Below, in pieces: positions 44,486-54,761 of a DNA stretch of 64,000 nt. The translations under genes and the position numbers were made by a program. Source of the DNA: SHZL01 sp963784425 (GTDB lineage Bacteria; Pseudomonadota; Gammaproteobacteria; Xanthomonadales; SZUA-36); NCBI GenBank assembly GCA_963784425.1, contig CAWARM010000011.1, forward strand, positions 930,001 to 994,000. Reading direction: 5' to 3'. Under the pieces are notes generated by a model. The model worked only from the letters and a program-made list of their open reading frames with translations. It was not told the origin of the DNA and did not search any database. Position 1 is the first letter of the stretch; every line of letters starts with the position of its first letter.

Positions 44486-46519
44486 ATGTCGCAGCCCTTT
44501 GCCACCCAGAGCACCTTGTTTGAAGCCGTAGCCCTGATCAATTCCGGGCAGATAGCCCAGGCCGAGGCGGTGTGCCGTGCCGCCGTGGAACGCAATGGGC
44601 AGGATGTCAATATGACGGCCCTGCTCGGAGCAACGCTGTTCAAATCGGGCAAAAACCAGGAAGCTGAGAAATACCTGAGAATTTCCAACGAACTGGCGCC
44701 CAATTTTGCCAAACCCTGGTCCGACCTTGGCCACCTGCTGGTAGAAACCCGCAGGCCCGAAGAGGCCGTTACCGTGTTGGAAAACGCAGTACGCCTTGAC
44801 CCCGGGGAAGGTGACGCATGGTTCAACCTGGGCAAGGCCCGCGCCATGCTGGGCCTCGGTCCGCAGGCGGACCAGGCATTTGAAAAATCCTTTGAGCTGG
44901 ACCCGGAACGCAAGGCACTGGCATACGCCGCTGAACACCAGCAGGCCGGGCGCCTGGAAGAAGCACAGAAAGCGTATCGCGACATCCTTGCCAACAACCC
45001 GAAGAACGTCGACGCCTTAAGGCTGCTCGGTACCCTGGCCATGAATGCCGGGCGCGAGCACGAGGCGGAAAGCCTGTTCCGCCGGACCATTACCTACGCT
45101 CCGGATTATGTCGAAGCACACATCGCCCTCGGCCGTTGCATGAAGGAGCAGCACCGGTTGCAGGATGCCATCCAGAGTTTTGAGACGGCGATCGCGCTTG
45201 AGCCTGATAACGTGCAGGCAAACTTCATGCTGGCTTCGGTTTTGGCGCCGGCAGCCCGTACCTACGATGCCATCGACGCCTATCGCAAGGTCATCAGCAT
45301 CAAGCCCCAACACCCGGGGGCCTGGCTGGGCCTGGGCCATAGCCTGAAAACAGTGGGGCTACAGGCAGAAGCCATTGAGGCTTACCGCGAATGCATCCGG
45401 CTCAAGCCCGGCAATGGCGAGACCTACTGGAGCATGGCCAACCTCAAAACCTACCAGCTCACGGACGAAGACATCAGCGCCATGCAGGCGCAGCTGGCCA
45501 GGAAGGACGTGGGCAAGGATCTGGACGATGACCTGGACACCCAGTCGCGGGTGAATTTCCTGTTTGCCCTGGCCAAGGCCTATGAAGACAGGCATGACTA
45601 TGAGCAGGCCTGGACCTATTACGAGGAAGGCAATTCAAGCCAGCGCATGGAGGAGAATTACGACCCGGTGCAAACCGAGGTGATGAATGATGCATTAATT
45701 GAGGTGTTTGATGCCGGGTTCCTGCGGCAACATGGTGGTCAAGGCAACCCGTCTCCTGAGCCCATTTTCATCGTCGGCCTGCCGCGCTCGGGCTCTACCC
45801 TGCTGGAGCAGATTCTTGCCAGCCACAGCATGGTCGAAGGCACGGCGGAACTGCCCTACATCAACTCCGTGTCCACCTCCCTGAACCGCAACCGCGCTGA
45901 TGGGGTGAACTACCCCCATGCGGTGAAGGAGTTACGCGCAGAGCATTTTCACCGGCTGGGCCAGGACTACCTGGACCTGGCTCGCATTCACCGCACCGGG
46001 GGCAAGCCGCGTTTTATCGACAAGATGCCCAACAACTTCCCTTCCATTGGCCTGATGCACCTGATCCTGCCCAACAGCAAGATTATCGATGCACGCCGCT
46101 ACCCCATGGATTCCTGCCTGAGCTGTTACCGCCAGCTTTTTGCCCGGGGCCAGAGCTTCACCTACGACCAGACTGACATTGGCGAATACTTCCTCCAGTA
46201 CCAGCGCATGATGGACTACTGGCACGAGGTACTGCCCGGCCGCTGCCTGACCGTGCAGTATGAAGACCTGGTGCTGGACTTCGAAAACCAGGTGCGCCGT
46301 TTGCTGGAGTATTGTGAATTACCCTGGGAGGAAAACTGCGTGCGTTTCTACGAAACCGAGCGACCCGTGCGCACGGCCAGTTCGGAGCAGGTCCGCCAGC
46401 CGGTCTACACCCGGTCCATCAATTTCTGGCGCAACTACGAATCCCACCTCGATGAATTGAAGTCCGTGCTCGCGCCTGTATTGCCGCGTTATGCACAGTA
46501 TGCGGAAATAAACCGCTAA
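44486..46519 (+). CDS. TPR-sulfotransferase fusion protein
   Basis: About 677 residues from MSQPFATQSTLFEAVALINS (an ATG three codons earlier is possible). The first ~330 residues are TPR units (KPWSDLGHLLVETRRPEEAV, AWFNLGKARAMLGLGPQADQ, AHIALGRCMKEQHRLQDAIQ). The C-terminal half is a PAPS-dependent sulfotransferase: 5' phosphosulfate loop PIFIVGLPRSGSTLLEQILA near residue 430, DKMPNNF and DARRYPMDSCLSCY. Substrates of this class are unknown, perhaps peptides or glycans held by the TPR. No signal peptide. Confidence 0.88.
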   Translation: MSQPFATQSTLFEAVALINSGQIAQAEAVCRAAVERNGQDVNMTALLGATLFKSGKNQEAEKYLRISNELAPNFAKPWSDLGHLLVETRRPEEAVTVLENAVRLDPGEGDAWFNLGKARAMLGLGPQADQAFEKSFELDPERKALAYAAEHQQAGRLEEAQKAYRDILANNPKNVDALRLLGTLAMNAGREHEAESLFRRTITYAPDYVEAHIALGRCMKEQHRLQDAIQSFETAIALEPDNVQANFMLASVLAPAARTYDAIDAYRKVISIKPQHPGAWLGLGHSLKTVGLQAEAIEAYRECIRLKPGNGETYWSMANLKTYQLTDEDISAMQAQLARKDVGKDLDDDLDTQSRVNFLFALAKAYEDRHDYEQAWTYYEEGNSSQRMEENYDPVQTEVMNDALIEVFDAGFLRQHGGQGNPSPEPIFIVGLPRSGSTLLEQILASHSMVEGTAELPYINSVSTSLNRNRADGVNYPHAVKELRAEHFHRLGQDYLDLARIHRTGGKPRFIDKMPNNFPSIGLMHLILPNSKIIDARRYPMDSCLSCYRQLFARGQSFTYDQTDIGEYFLQYQRMMDYWHEVLPGRCLTVQYEDLVLDFENQVRRLLEYCELPWEENCVRFYETERPVRTASSEQVRQPVYTRSINFWRNYESHLDELKSVLAPVLPRYAQYAEINR

Positions 46520-46528
46520 ACCCTTGCG

Positions 46529-47455
46529 CTAGGCTGGTACCGCGTACGGCCAAATGGCCAGGCTGTGAATCGAATGGCGGGGGTCGGTGACCATGGTAAT
46601 GCTCTTGATGGTCTTCATCGTGTCCAGGTTGTGCAGGGTAACGGTTGCAGGCGAAGACCCGGCAGCAAACACGCTGTCATCCACCACGCATAAACCACGC
46701 AGGAAGCCCTGTTGGGGAGGGTCGCCGATTCCCGCGTTCCCGTCCGTCAAGACGCTCCCGGGGTAGCGCGGCGCCCGAAAAACCCGGTTGGATGTCGGGG
46801 TGAGAAACCGTGTAACGCTGGCCTCCGTGTCGTTAAACAGCACCCCATCACGCCATGGCCGGGCATTCTGCACTCCACGCGGCAGGGTAACCACTCGCTC
46901 CATGCGGCGCGCATCGAACAGCAGCAAACCCAGGGTCGCTGAACCGCTGAGAAACATGCCCCGCCCGTCGCACCACAGACTGTTGAGCCCGAGACTGCCG
47001 CCCGGACCCGGGCCGATGGCGGTTTGCGGATCAAAGGGAGAGCCCTGCAATCCGTTGCTGGTCTGCTTGATATGCAGGCCACGGTCAAAGCGGTTCTCGT
47101 CGAGGTTGAACCCCAATACCGCGTCAAAGCCCTCGCACACAACGTACATCCGGCGTTCAAAGCACGCGATTGCCTGGCATTTGGAAAGGTAGGGCGATCG
47201 ATAAACCTCCGACAGCTCAAAATCCGGCGAGAACGCAAACAACGCGTCGGCGGCAGCGACAAAAACCCGTTGCCCGTCAAACGCAATCCCGCGCAAACCC
47301 CGTCCACCGCCAGGTGCCGCCCAGTTGACTCCGCTGGCTTTCCAGTCGAGCACGTGCGCAACCCGCTCCCGTGTAACATCGACCAGGTGGACCGCGCCGT
47401 GGCTTGCGCCCTCAGGACTGCCCCGCACAATTGAGCTTGCCACCAATACGGTCAT
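46529..47455 (-). CDS. Beta-propeller-like protein of unknown function
   Basis: 308 residues from ATG 47455 (MTVLVASSIVRGSPEGASHG). The body shows repeated blade-like strands: GAVHLVDVTRERVAHVLDW, LRGIAFDGQRVFVAAADALF, CQAIACFERRMYVVCEGFDA, LNSLWCDGRGMFLSGSATLG and LRGLCVVDDSVFAAGSSPAT. It recalls cytoplasmic six- or seven-bladed propellers found beside sulfotransferase-like genes. It is convergent with the TPR-sulfotransferase and divergent from the TonB receptor. No catalytic motif seen. Confidence 0.7.
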   Translation of the reverse strand: MTVLVASSIVRGSPEGASHGAVHLVDVTRERVAHVLDWKASGVNWAAPGGGRGLRGIAFDGQRVFVAAADALFAFSPDFELSEVYRSPYLSKCQAIACFERRMYVVCEGFDAVLGFNLDENRFDRGLHIKQTSNGLQGSPFDPQTAIGPGPGGSLGLNSLWCDGRGMFLSGSATLGLLLFDARRMERVVTLPRGVQNARPWRDGVLFNDTEASVTRFLTPTSNRVFRAPRYPGSVLTDGNAGIGDPPQQGFLRGLCVVDDSVFAAGSSPATVTLHNLDTMKTIKSITMVTDPRHSIHSLAIWPYAVPA

Positions 47456-47568
47456 CGCGGATTTCCTCGAAAGTGTCGTGACAGCAGCGGATTTTATGGC
47501 ATTATAACGGGGCACAGACAAAAAATTAGCAAGCGACACTACACATTACAAAGCCGGAGAGTCTCCTT

Positions 47569-50105
47569 ATGGCACAGCAACTCGATCCGTTCACCCGCAA
47601 TTCCAAAAAAGCACTCAACGCGGCCATTTCTGCTATTTGTGCCGGAGTGCCATTGGCGCACGCACAAGATAACAGCGAGTTGGAAGGCGACGCAAAAGTC
47701 GGGCTTGAAGAGATCACTGTAACGGCTACCAAGCGCGGGTCCCTGAACCTGCAGGACGTGCCGATCTCCATCACTGCCTTCACCAACGAAAACATCCAGG
47801 CCCAGGGCTTCAAGCAACTGGATGACTACTTCGGCCAGATCCCCAGCCTGACCTTCGGCCGGCTTGAGCCGGGCGGCACCAATGTCATCATGCGTGGTTG
47901 CGCCATTTCCGGCTTTGCGTTTGGCGATAACCCAACCACGGGCGTCTACCTCGACGAACAACCCATTACCAATGCCGGGTTCAACCCGGATCCGCGCCTG
48001 GTCGATATCGAACGCGTCGAAGCTCTGGCAGGCCCGCAGGGTACGACCTTCGGCGATGCGTCCATGTGCGGCACCTTGCGCATCATCACCAACAAGCCGG
48101 TGATGGGGGAATCGAGTTCCTGGATTGATGTCACGGGCAGCGCGGCACACCAGGGCAGCCTGGGCTATGACTTCAGCACCATGCTCAACGTGCCACTGGC
48201 CGAAAACGTGGCCATGCGCCTGGTGGGTTTTTCCGCCCATGATCCCGGCTATGTGGATAATCTTTACGGGCTCAGCCCCGGTGGCACCTTTGACAACGCA
48301 GACGTAGCGAGAAGCAATGTCAACGGCCTGGATGTATACGGCGCCCGTGCGGCGGTACGCTGGGAACCGGCAGATACCTGGACCATAGACTTCCAGGGGA
48401 TGTTCCAGGACACGTCGCAAAACGGCATAGGCGATACCGATACCAACGCCTTGTTTTACGAAGACCGCGATTTTCGTCCCTGGCAACAGCTGCGCTTCAG
48501 CGATGAAACCTTTAAAGACAATTGGTATCAACTGGCCCTGACCAGTGAAAAAGACTTCGGCTGGGGAGTCTGGACCGCGACGGGTTCCTATTTCCATCGC
48601 AATTCAGACACCCGCCTGGACGTCACGACCTATATGACGGGCTTCCAGCAGCTGCATGACTACATAGCCGCTAACAGCCCTGGATACACTATCAATGTTT
48701 ATGATTGGGGTGGAGATCCGCAGGCTGCAAGTCGCGCCGGTGGCGTGGACAAGCGCACCACGTTTGAAACGCGATTTGCGACCTCGGATGAGTTCTCCAG
48801 TCGCTGGTCGCTGCTGGCGGGATTTTTCTACAATAAGTACAAGTCCCCGCCCTCATCCTATGTTTCCAACGTGAAAGGGCAAAGTGACAACTGCACCGAG
48901 CTCTATGCTGCCGCCCCAGGATGCTCGGGTGCATTTACCTACCTGAGTTATCTGCACTATGCATATTTTGGCACCTTCAGCAAACCATCCGACAACTGGT
49001 GGACGGGCATTTACGACAACTCCCTGACATCTACCGCTGCGTTTGGTGAGGTTACCTTTAATCTAACCGAGAATTTCGCAGTCACCGTCGGCGGACGCTG
49101 GTACAAGTTTGATACCGAGCGCACTCTCACTCAAGGTCCCTTACTCGACCCCTCGGGTACGAACCTGACCCCGAACTGTGGCACCCAGGAAGACCGCGAT
49201 GCCTGGCAGATCGATGGCATACCACAGGAAGGATTCGATTTGTGCTTTGCCCAGTTTTCCGGCAAGTCTTCGGAATCCGGTTTCGTGCCGAAATTCAACG
49301 CCACCTGGAACATCACCGATGACAACATGGTTTATGCCACCTACTCGGAAGGGTTCCGCCACGGCGGAGCGAATGGCGGGCGTCGCGGATCGGTTTTCGC
49401 TACCGGCGGACTGTATGATTCCTATACATCCGATCAGCTGATCAATTATGAAGTCGGCACCAAGAACTCTTTGCTGGACGGCCGCATGACCGCCGATGTG
49501 ACGTTTTACCGCATGGACTGGAGCGACATCCAGATCCAGGCTGAAGACCCCGATCCTTTGTTGTTCGGAACCGGCATCATCAATTTCCCCAAGGCCAGGA
49601 TCAACGGCGTAGAGGGAAACTTCTCCTTCCTGCCGATCGAGGACCTGACCATTACTGCCACCCTGGGCTATAACGACGCCAAGATGGCTGAGGAAGCCAA
49701 ACTTTGGCCGGATACCGCCGACGAAGTTGTTATCGCCAAGGGCACACGCCTGCCGCTGATGCCGAAGTGGAAGTTCAGCGTCAATCCTCGCTGGGACTTC
49801 AAGGGCACGATGTGGAATGCCCACCCCTGGGTGATGGCGACCTGGACGTTTAATGGCAACTCCCTGAACTCGCTGGGCGTGCAATCGACCATTGGGCAGC
49901 AGGCATCGCGACCAGCCCGGCCTACAACGTGGTCGACCTGCGCTTTGGTCTGGAAGGTGACGGCTGGAGTGCCCAGATCTTCGCCGATAACCTGTTCAAT
50001 GAATACGCCCAGATGTTCTACAGCACGCGCCAGACCCAGCCAAGGCTCACGGTATTGCCGCCCAGAATTATCGGCATCCAGTACCGTAAGGACTTCGACT
50101 GGTAA
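47569..50105 (+). CDS. TonB-dependent outer-membrane receptor (one frameshift near the end)
   Basis: Signal-like N-terminus (NAAISAICAGVPLAHAQ), TonB box region LEEITVTATKRGSLNLQDVP, plug IMRGCAISGFAFGDNPTTGV and PQGTTFGDASMCGTLRIITN, then a 22-strand-type barrel. Near 49900 the frame changes: the native end reads ATSPAYNVVDLRFGLEGDGW, FADNLFNEYAQMFYSTRQTQ and PRIIGIQYRKDFDW with stop at 50103-50105. Total about 845 codons. The receptor type (AT.RG...LQDVPISITAFT) is common in marine gammaproteobacteria for carbohydrate or aromatic uptake; ligand unknown. Confidence 0.88.
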
Positions 50106-50121
50106 GGATAAAGGAAGAATA

Positions 50122-50193
50122 GGGGTCAGAGTACATTTTCCCAGAAGTCCGTGACTGGACCAGACCTCATCAAAGAAAATGTACTCTGACCCC
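50122..50193. repeat. GGGGTCAGAGTA palindrome, copy 2
   Basis: Left arm GGGGTCAGAGTACATTTTC (50122-50140) pairs perfectly with GAAAATGTACTCTGACCCC (50175-50193) over 19 bp. It starts 17 bp after the TonB receptor stop and ends 9 bp before the next start codon. Confidence 0.88.
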
Positions 50194-50202
50194 GCCTAGA
50201 CA

Positions 50203-50796
50203 ATGGATATTGCCACACGCCTTAAAGAACTGGGTCCCGTAGAAAGCACCGCACTGCGCGAGGCGATACTGGCGCAGGACGAAGCAGCCTGGCATGAAGA
50301 CGAATACCGCCAGCAGGAATACGACGTGCATCGCCAGACCGAGTCCATCGTGCTGGTGTTCACCAACCTCGAAGTCTGGCCGGAAATCGAGATCCACAAA
50401 GAGCCGGGTTGGGATCGCCTGGCGCACCTTGCGGTGCCGGTGATGCACGAGATCATCGCCAAACATTACCCGCCAGGCGGCGTAATCATCCGCGCCATGG
50501 CGGCAAAGTTGCTGGCCGGCGGCAAGATCACACCACACACGGACACCCACCCTTCATTCCACCGCGGCCACCGCATCCACATCCCCATCACCACCAACCC
50601 ACGCGTGCGCTTCATGATTGATGGCAGGCCCCACCAGTTCGTAGTCGGGCAGGCGTATGAAATCAACAACCAGAAAAACCACAGCGTGATGAACAAGGGC
50701 GAAGACGACCGCATCACCTTCATTTTCGATTACGTCCCACCAGAAGAGTTGAGCCGCATACGCCACAACCACGAGCAGTCGCGGCAAACTGCTTAA
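50203..50796 (+). CDS. Aspartyl/asparaginyl beta-hydroxylase-like dioxygenase
   Basis: A 197-residue cupin-fold Fe(II)/2-oxoglutarate dioxygenase. ITPHTDTHPSFHRGHRIHIP at 109-128 carries the first His (His112) and Asp114, VRFMIDGRPHQFVVGQAYEI the central strands, and NQKNHSVMNKGEDDRITFIF the distal His160 and the 2-oxoglutarate Arg170. Substrate unknown. It follows the TonB receptor, separated by a GGGGTCAGAGTA palindrome. Confidence 0.85.
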   Translation: MDIATRLKELGPVESTALREAILAQDEAAWHEDEYRQQEYDVHRQTESIVLVFTNLEVWPEIEIHKEPGWDRLAHLAVPVMHEIIAKHYPPGGVIIRAMAAKLLAGGKITPHTDTHPSFHRGHRIHIPITTNPRVRFMIDGRPHQFVVGQAYEINNQKNHSVMNKGEDDRITFIFDYVPPEELSRIRHNHEQSRQTA

Positions 50797-50819
50797 TTCT
50801 CAAATGCGAAGAACCGCAG

Positions 50820-50910
50820 CCGGGATGGCTTTCCAGGACACGCCGTAGATACCTCCCTGTAGGCTCATCGGCGACGTCCTGTCGCCGAAGGTCCTGAAAA
50901 GCCATCCCGG
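50820..50910 (+). repeat. Nested-hairpin repeat, copy C
   Basis: Outer arms of 20 bp (CCGGGATGGCTTTCCAGGAC and GTCCTGAAAAGCCATCCCGG, one mismatch), core ACGCCGTAGATACC and CCTGTAGGCT, inner hairpin TCGGCGAC-gtcct-GTCGCCGA at 50868-50888. It occupies the gap between the dioxygenase gene and the end of the amidohydrolase gene. Confidence 0.82.
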
Positions 50911-50968
50911 CCGCAGTTTGCCACTATCCAGGTTTCAGCAACCCCCCCCACGGCAGTACAGAGCGGCG

Positions 50969-53053
50969 CTACTTCCGCTCATAAATCAGCTCACCCTCAA
51001 AGAACGTAAGATCAACTTTCGTCTTGGCAATATCGTAGCCCTCGCCGCGGTCGTACATCTCCACGATGTTGCGGTCCAGCACGGCCATGTCGGCTTTCTT
51101 GCCCACTTCGATGGAACCCGTAATCTTCTCCTGCTTCAGGGCATGTGCGCCATTGATGGTATAGGCCGCGATCATCTGGTGGATGTCGATGGTCTCGTCT
51201 GCGTTGAGCACCTTGCCATCTGTGCCCTGCCGCGTGACACCGAGGGCCATGTTGATGAACGGCCGTGGTGAACGGTCCTCGACGGGGGCGTCGCTGCCGG
51301 CCACGGTCACGCCGCCCGCTTGCATGATGCTGCGCACGGGATAGCTGTTTTTCATGCGGTAACTCTCGGGGTCGTAGATGCCATTGGGGCCGGTCACATC
51401 GCCGATGAAAGGCATTACCGTCATATCGTAGGCCGGGTTGGTCAGCATCCAGGCATAGGTCCATGCCAGGTACAGGCCCATCTCACCAATACGCTTTTGG
51501 TCATCCGGGTGAACCAATTGCAGATGGGCCAGGGTGTGGCGCTTGGGGTTGCCACTGCCGGGAGGAACCACCTGCGCAAGGGCATCCACGGCCACGCGCA
51601 CGGCGCGGTCGCCAATGGCATGAATGTGGATGGTAAACCCGGCCGCGTCGAGGCGGCGCACATACTCCATGATGAAGGGTTCAGGGTCAGCCATCACACC
51701 GTATGAAATGATGCACTGGCTGGGGTGAAAACCGTTCTCTGCACGGAAGGCATCACGTGCAGCGCGGTCAGAGTAGCGCTCCATGTTAGCCCGGGTTTCA
51801 ACACACACAGGACTGGCCGTGTCCACGTAGCCAACAACTTCCAGCTTTCCGGATCCCTCATCGAACTTGAATTGCGGCTGGCGGTAAGACTCCAGCACGG
51901 CCCCATTGGGCAAGGTGGGCGGATCAGCATAGGGATTCCCTTCGAGCACGCCATCGGCATAAATTTTTACGGCCGTGGGGTGGATCAGGGTTGAGTCCTT
52001 GAACGATGCGCGGCTGGCTTCGGCAATTGCCATCATCTGGTCGATGTCGATTTTCCCGGTCAGGGAATCAGTGAAATCCCCGGGAACGAGACGGGTGGCC
52101 ACCTGGATGCGAAAGCGCATGTTCCCGGAATCCTCGAAATTTTTCAGGTAGGGCAGGAACGCGGGGTTCAGCGAGGCATCCTGGATCGAGGTAATGCCAT
52201 TGCTGGCCAGCACCCGCTGGATGTCCGGCAGCAATTTGCCCAGCACTTCCGGGTCGCGGCGTGCCGGGGGTCCGAGAAGTTCCCGTGCACTTTCATTCAG
52301 CTCACCGTTGGGCTCGCCGTTTTCGTCCAGTCCCACGAGGTCCCGGATTCCGGCAAACTGTTTGGCCATGGTTTGCGCATTCATGCCAATGACCTTGCCC
52401 TGGGGGTCTTTGGCCAACTCCAGTGCGCGGCTGTTAACTGCACCGTGGTGCCCGTCATTGCCCCACAGGATGATGGGATTTTCCGTGGACACTGCATCCA
52501 GCGCCGCACGCAGCGAAGGCAACCGCTTGGAAATCTGGTTGCCGTTGGAGAAATCCCACATTTCCACCGACATCCATGCACCCGGTTTGTACTGATAATG
52601 CTGCACGCATTTCTGCAGGTAGGGGACCATTTCCTCCAGGCTCATGGCCTCGCTTTGCAGAGAGCAGACATCCGGCTCAACGATACCAAAAACATGCATG
52701 TGCACATCGTGCAGTCCGGGCAGAAGCATACGACCACCCAGGTCGATCACCCGGGTATCCGGCCCTTGCAATACCTTCAGATCTGCAGTGCTGCCCACGG
52801 CACTGATCAGTCCATTGTTGACTGCCACGGCCTCGGCCACTGAATGTTGCGGGTCAGAGGTATACACATAGCCATTGAGCAACAGCAGGTCTGCCGGTGT
52901 CGGGCCGGGTGCTTCCTTTGCGTCACCGGCCCCTGCAATACTGGCCAATGCCAGTCCTGCAGTCAGGACTGCTACGCGAAAAACTGCGCTCAGGGTTGCG
53001 CCTGGGGTTGCGCCTGGGGTCGCAGGTAATAAAGTAGCGGGTCTGGCTTGCAT
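50969..53053 (-). CDS. YtcJ-like amidohydrolase, exported
   Basis: About 694 residues from the ATG at 53053; an ATG at 53104 is possible. A leader with short repeats (PATPGATPGAT) precedes AVLTAGLALASIAGAGD. The amidohydrolase fold follows: LLLNGYVYTSDPQHSVAEAV, GRMLLPGLHDVHMHVFG with the HxH metal motif, IHIHAIGDRAVRVAVDALAQ, TLAHLQLVHPDDQKRIGEMG and AGSDAPVEDRSPRPFINMAL. It belongs to the large amidohydrolase-3 group, with substrates such as N-acylated or formamide compounds. Divergent from the aldehyde dehydrogenase. Confidence 0.88.
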   Translation of the reverse strand: MQARPATLLPATPGATPGATLSAVFRVAVLTAGLALASIAGAGDAKEAPGPTPADLLLLNGYVYTSDPQHSVAEAVAVNNGLISAVGSTADLKVLQGPDTRVIDLGGRMLLPGLHDVHMHVFGIVEPDVCSLQSEAMSLEEMVPYLQKCVQHYQYKPGAWMSVEMWDFSNGNQISKRLPSLRAALDAVSTENPIILWGNDGHHGAVNSRALELAKDPQGKVIGMNAQTMAKQFAGIRDLVGLDENGEPNGELNESARELLGPPARRDPEVLGKLLPDIQRVLASNGITSIQDASLNPAFLPYLKNFEDSGNMRFRIQVATRLVPGDFTDSLTGKIDIDQMMAIAEASRASFKDSTLIHPTAVKIYADGVLEGNPYADPPTLPNGAVLESYRQPQFKFDEGSGKLEVVGYVDTASPVCVETRANMERYSDRAARDAFRAENGFHPSQCIISYGVMADPEPFIMEYVRRLDAAGFTIHIHAIGDRAVRVAVDALAQVVPPGSGNPKRHTLAHLQLVHPDDQKRIGEMGLYLAWTYAWMLTNPAYDMTVMPFIGDVTGPNGIYDPESYRMKNSYPVRSIMQAGGVTVAGSDAPVEDRSPRPFINMALGVTRQGTDGKVLNADETIDIHQMIAAYTINGAHALKQEKITGSIEVGKKADMAVLDRNIVEMYDRGEGYDIAKTKVDLTFFEGELIYERK

Positions 53054-53256
53054 GGATTGATACTCCGGGTAGTGCGGCCATTGCGGCCACTGTGTGGGCT
53101 GCATCCATATTTACCCCATATATACCGATACCACCCCTGCGGCGCAACCACGGCGTAATCCAAGTATTCAACGATTTGGTTTAGACTTGGTTTGCAGGCA
53201 TGTACAGTTCTCGCTTCCCTGCTCTTCCCTACTCCCATCGATTTGTGAGGTTAGAC

Positions 53257-54750
53257 ATGCTCGACAAAACAGTGACGGACTGGCGTGCTGCCAGCACCCA
53301 GCTGGCCTTTGAAGGCCGCGCGTTCATCAATGGCCGTTACGTCCATGCCTTGAGCGGAGCAACACGACCCACGATGAACCCGGCCAACGGCGCGGAGCTA
53401 ACGCAGGTTGCCAGTTGTGGCTCCGAAGACGCAGACCTCGCGGTCACCGGGGCACGTCAGGCTTTCGACCGTGGGGACTGGTCGCAGATGGCGCCTTCAG
53501 CGCGCAAAATGGTGCTGGTGCGCTGGGCCGAGTTGATTGAAAAACACCGCGAGGAAATCGCCCTGCTGGAATGCCTGGACGTGGGCAAGCCCATTTCCGA
53601 CACCCTGAATGTGGACGTCCCCGCTGCCGTTCGCACCCTGCGCTGGAGCGGCGAGGCCATCGACAAGATTTACGACGAAATCGCGCCCACGCCACCGGGC
53701 ACCCTCGCCCTGGTGCAACGACTGCCGCTGGGTGTGGTGACCGCCATTGTGCCGTGGAATTTTCCCTTGTCCACCACCGCATGGAAGCTTGGGCCTTCGC
53801 TGGCCACTGGCAATTCCGTGGTGCTCAAGCCCGCCTCCAACACACCGCTGAGCGCCATCCGCATTGCCGGCCTGGCGGCTGAGGCCGGCCTGCCGGATGG
53901 CGTGCTGCAGGTATTGCCCGGGCCCGGCAGCAGCCTCGGCAAACACCTGGCGACCCACATGGACATCGACGGCCTGACCTTTACCGGATCCACACCTGTG
54001 GGCAAGATGCTGATGGCCTACTCCGGACAATCCAACCTCAAGCGCACCTTTCTCGAACTCGGCGGGAAGAGCCCGAACATCGTATTTGCCGACGCCAACC
54101 TCGAAAAAGCTGCCGCCATGGCGGCCGTAGCTGTGTTCTACAACGGCGGCCAGACCTGCACCGCCGGCACCCGCCTGATCGTGGAAGAAAAAATCCGCGA
54201 CCAGTTCATGGAATTACTGGTCGAGCGTGCGCGCAAATGGATGCCGGGCGACCCGCTGGACCCTAAAACCGCCATGGGCCCAATGATTGATGAAGCGCAA
54301 TTTTGCACCGTGGCCGAATATGTAGGCATTGGCCGCAATGAAGGCGCCAAGTTGCTCTTTGGTGGCGGGCAGGTTTTGCACGATAGCGGCGGTTTTTACC
54401 ATGAACCAAGCATTTTCGACGAAGTTACCAGAAAAATGCGTATTGCACAGGAAGAAATCTTCGGCCCGGTGCTGTCGGTGATTGGATTCAGGACCGCCGA
54501 AGAAGCCATCGCCATCGCCAACGATTCCATCTACGGCCTGGCCGGCGCCGTGTGGAGCAACAACATCAATACCGCTCACAAAGTCGCCGCTGCCGTGCGT
54601 GTTGGCACCATGGGCATCAATAACTACTTTGGCGGTGACATGACCGTGCCCTTCGGCGGTTTCAAGCAAAGCGGCAATGGACGGGATAAATCCATTCACG
54701 CCTTTCACGATTACACCGAATTGAAAACAACCTGGCTGGAACTGGAATGA
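53257..54750 (+). CDS. Aldehyde dehydrogenase, PuuC-like
   Basis: 497 residues from ATG 53257 with GTGAGG upstream: LAFEGRAFINGRYVHALSGA, VVTAIVPWNFPLSTTAWKLG, catalytic Glu267 in LELGGKSPN and Cys301 in NGGQTCTAGTR, then EEIFGPVLSVIGF and the C-terminal YFGGDMTVPFGGFKQSGNGR and DKS, typical of gamma-glutamyl-gamma-aminobutyraldehyde dehydrogenases. NAD(P) dependent and cytoplasmic. It may serve the polyamine route along with the SpuC-, PuuD- and PuuB-like genes. Confidence 0.9.
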   Translation: MLDKTVTDWRAASTQLAFEGRAFINGRYVHALSGATRPTMNPANGAELTQVASCGSEDADLAVTGARQAFDRGDWSQMAPSARKMVLVRWAELIEKHREEIALLECLDVGKPISDTLNVDVPAAVRTLRWSGEAIDKIYDEIAPTPPGTLALVQRLPLGVVTAIVPWNFPLSTTAWKLGPSLATGNSVVLKPASNTPLSAIRIAGLAAEAGLPDGVLQVLPGPGSSLGKHLATHMDIDGLTFTGSTPVGKMLMAYSGQSNLKRTFLELGGKSPNIVFADANLEKAAAMAAVAVFYNGGQTCTAGTRLIVEEKIRDQFMELLVERARKWMPGDPLDPKTAMGPMIDEAQFCTVAEYVGIGRNEGAKLLFGGGQVLHDSGGFYHEPSIFDEVTRKMRIAQEEIFGPVLSVIGFRTAEEAIAIANDSIYGLAGAVWSNNINTAHKVAAAVRVGTMGINNYFGGDMTVPFGGFKQSGNGRDKSIHAFHDYTELKTTWLELE

Positions 54751-54761
54751 GGAGATCGGGA

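Noticed and set aside
47539..48597. 352-codon open frame on the minus strand opposite the TonB receptor
   Set aside because: The plus strand encodes clear plug and barrel motifs; the opposite frame is a GC-bias shadow.
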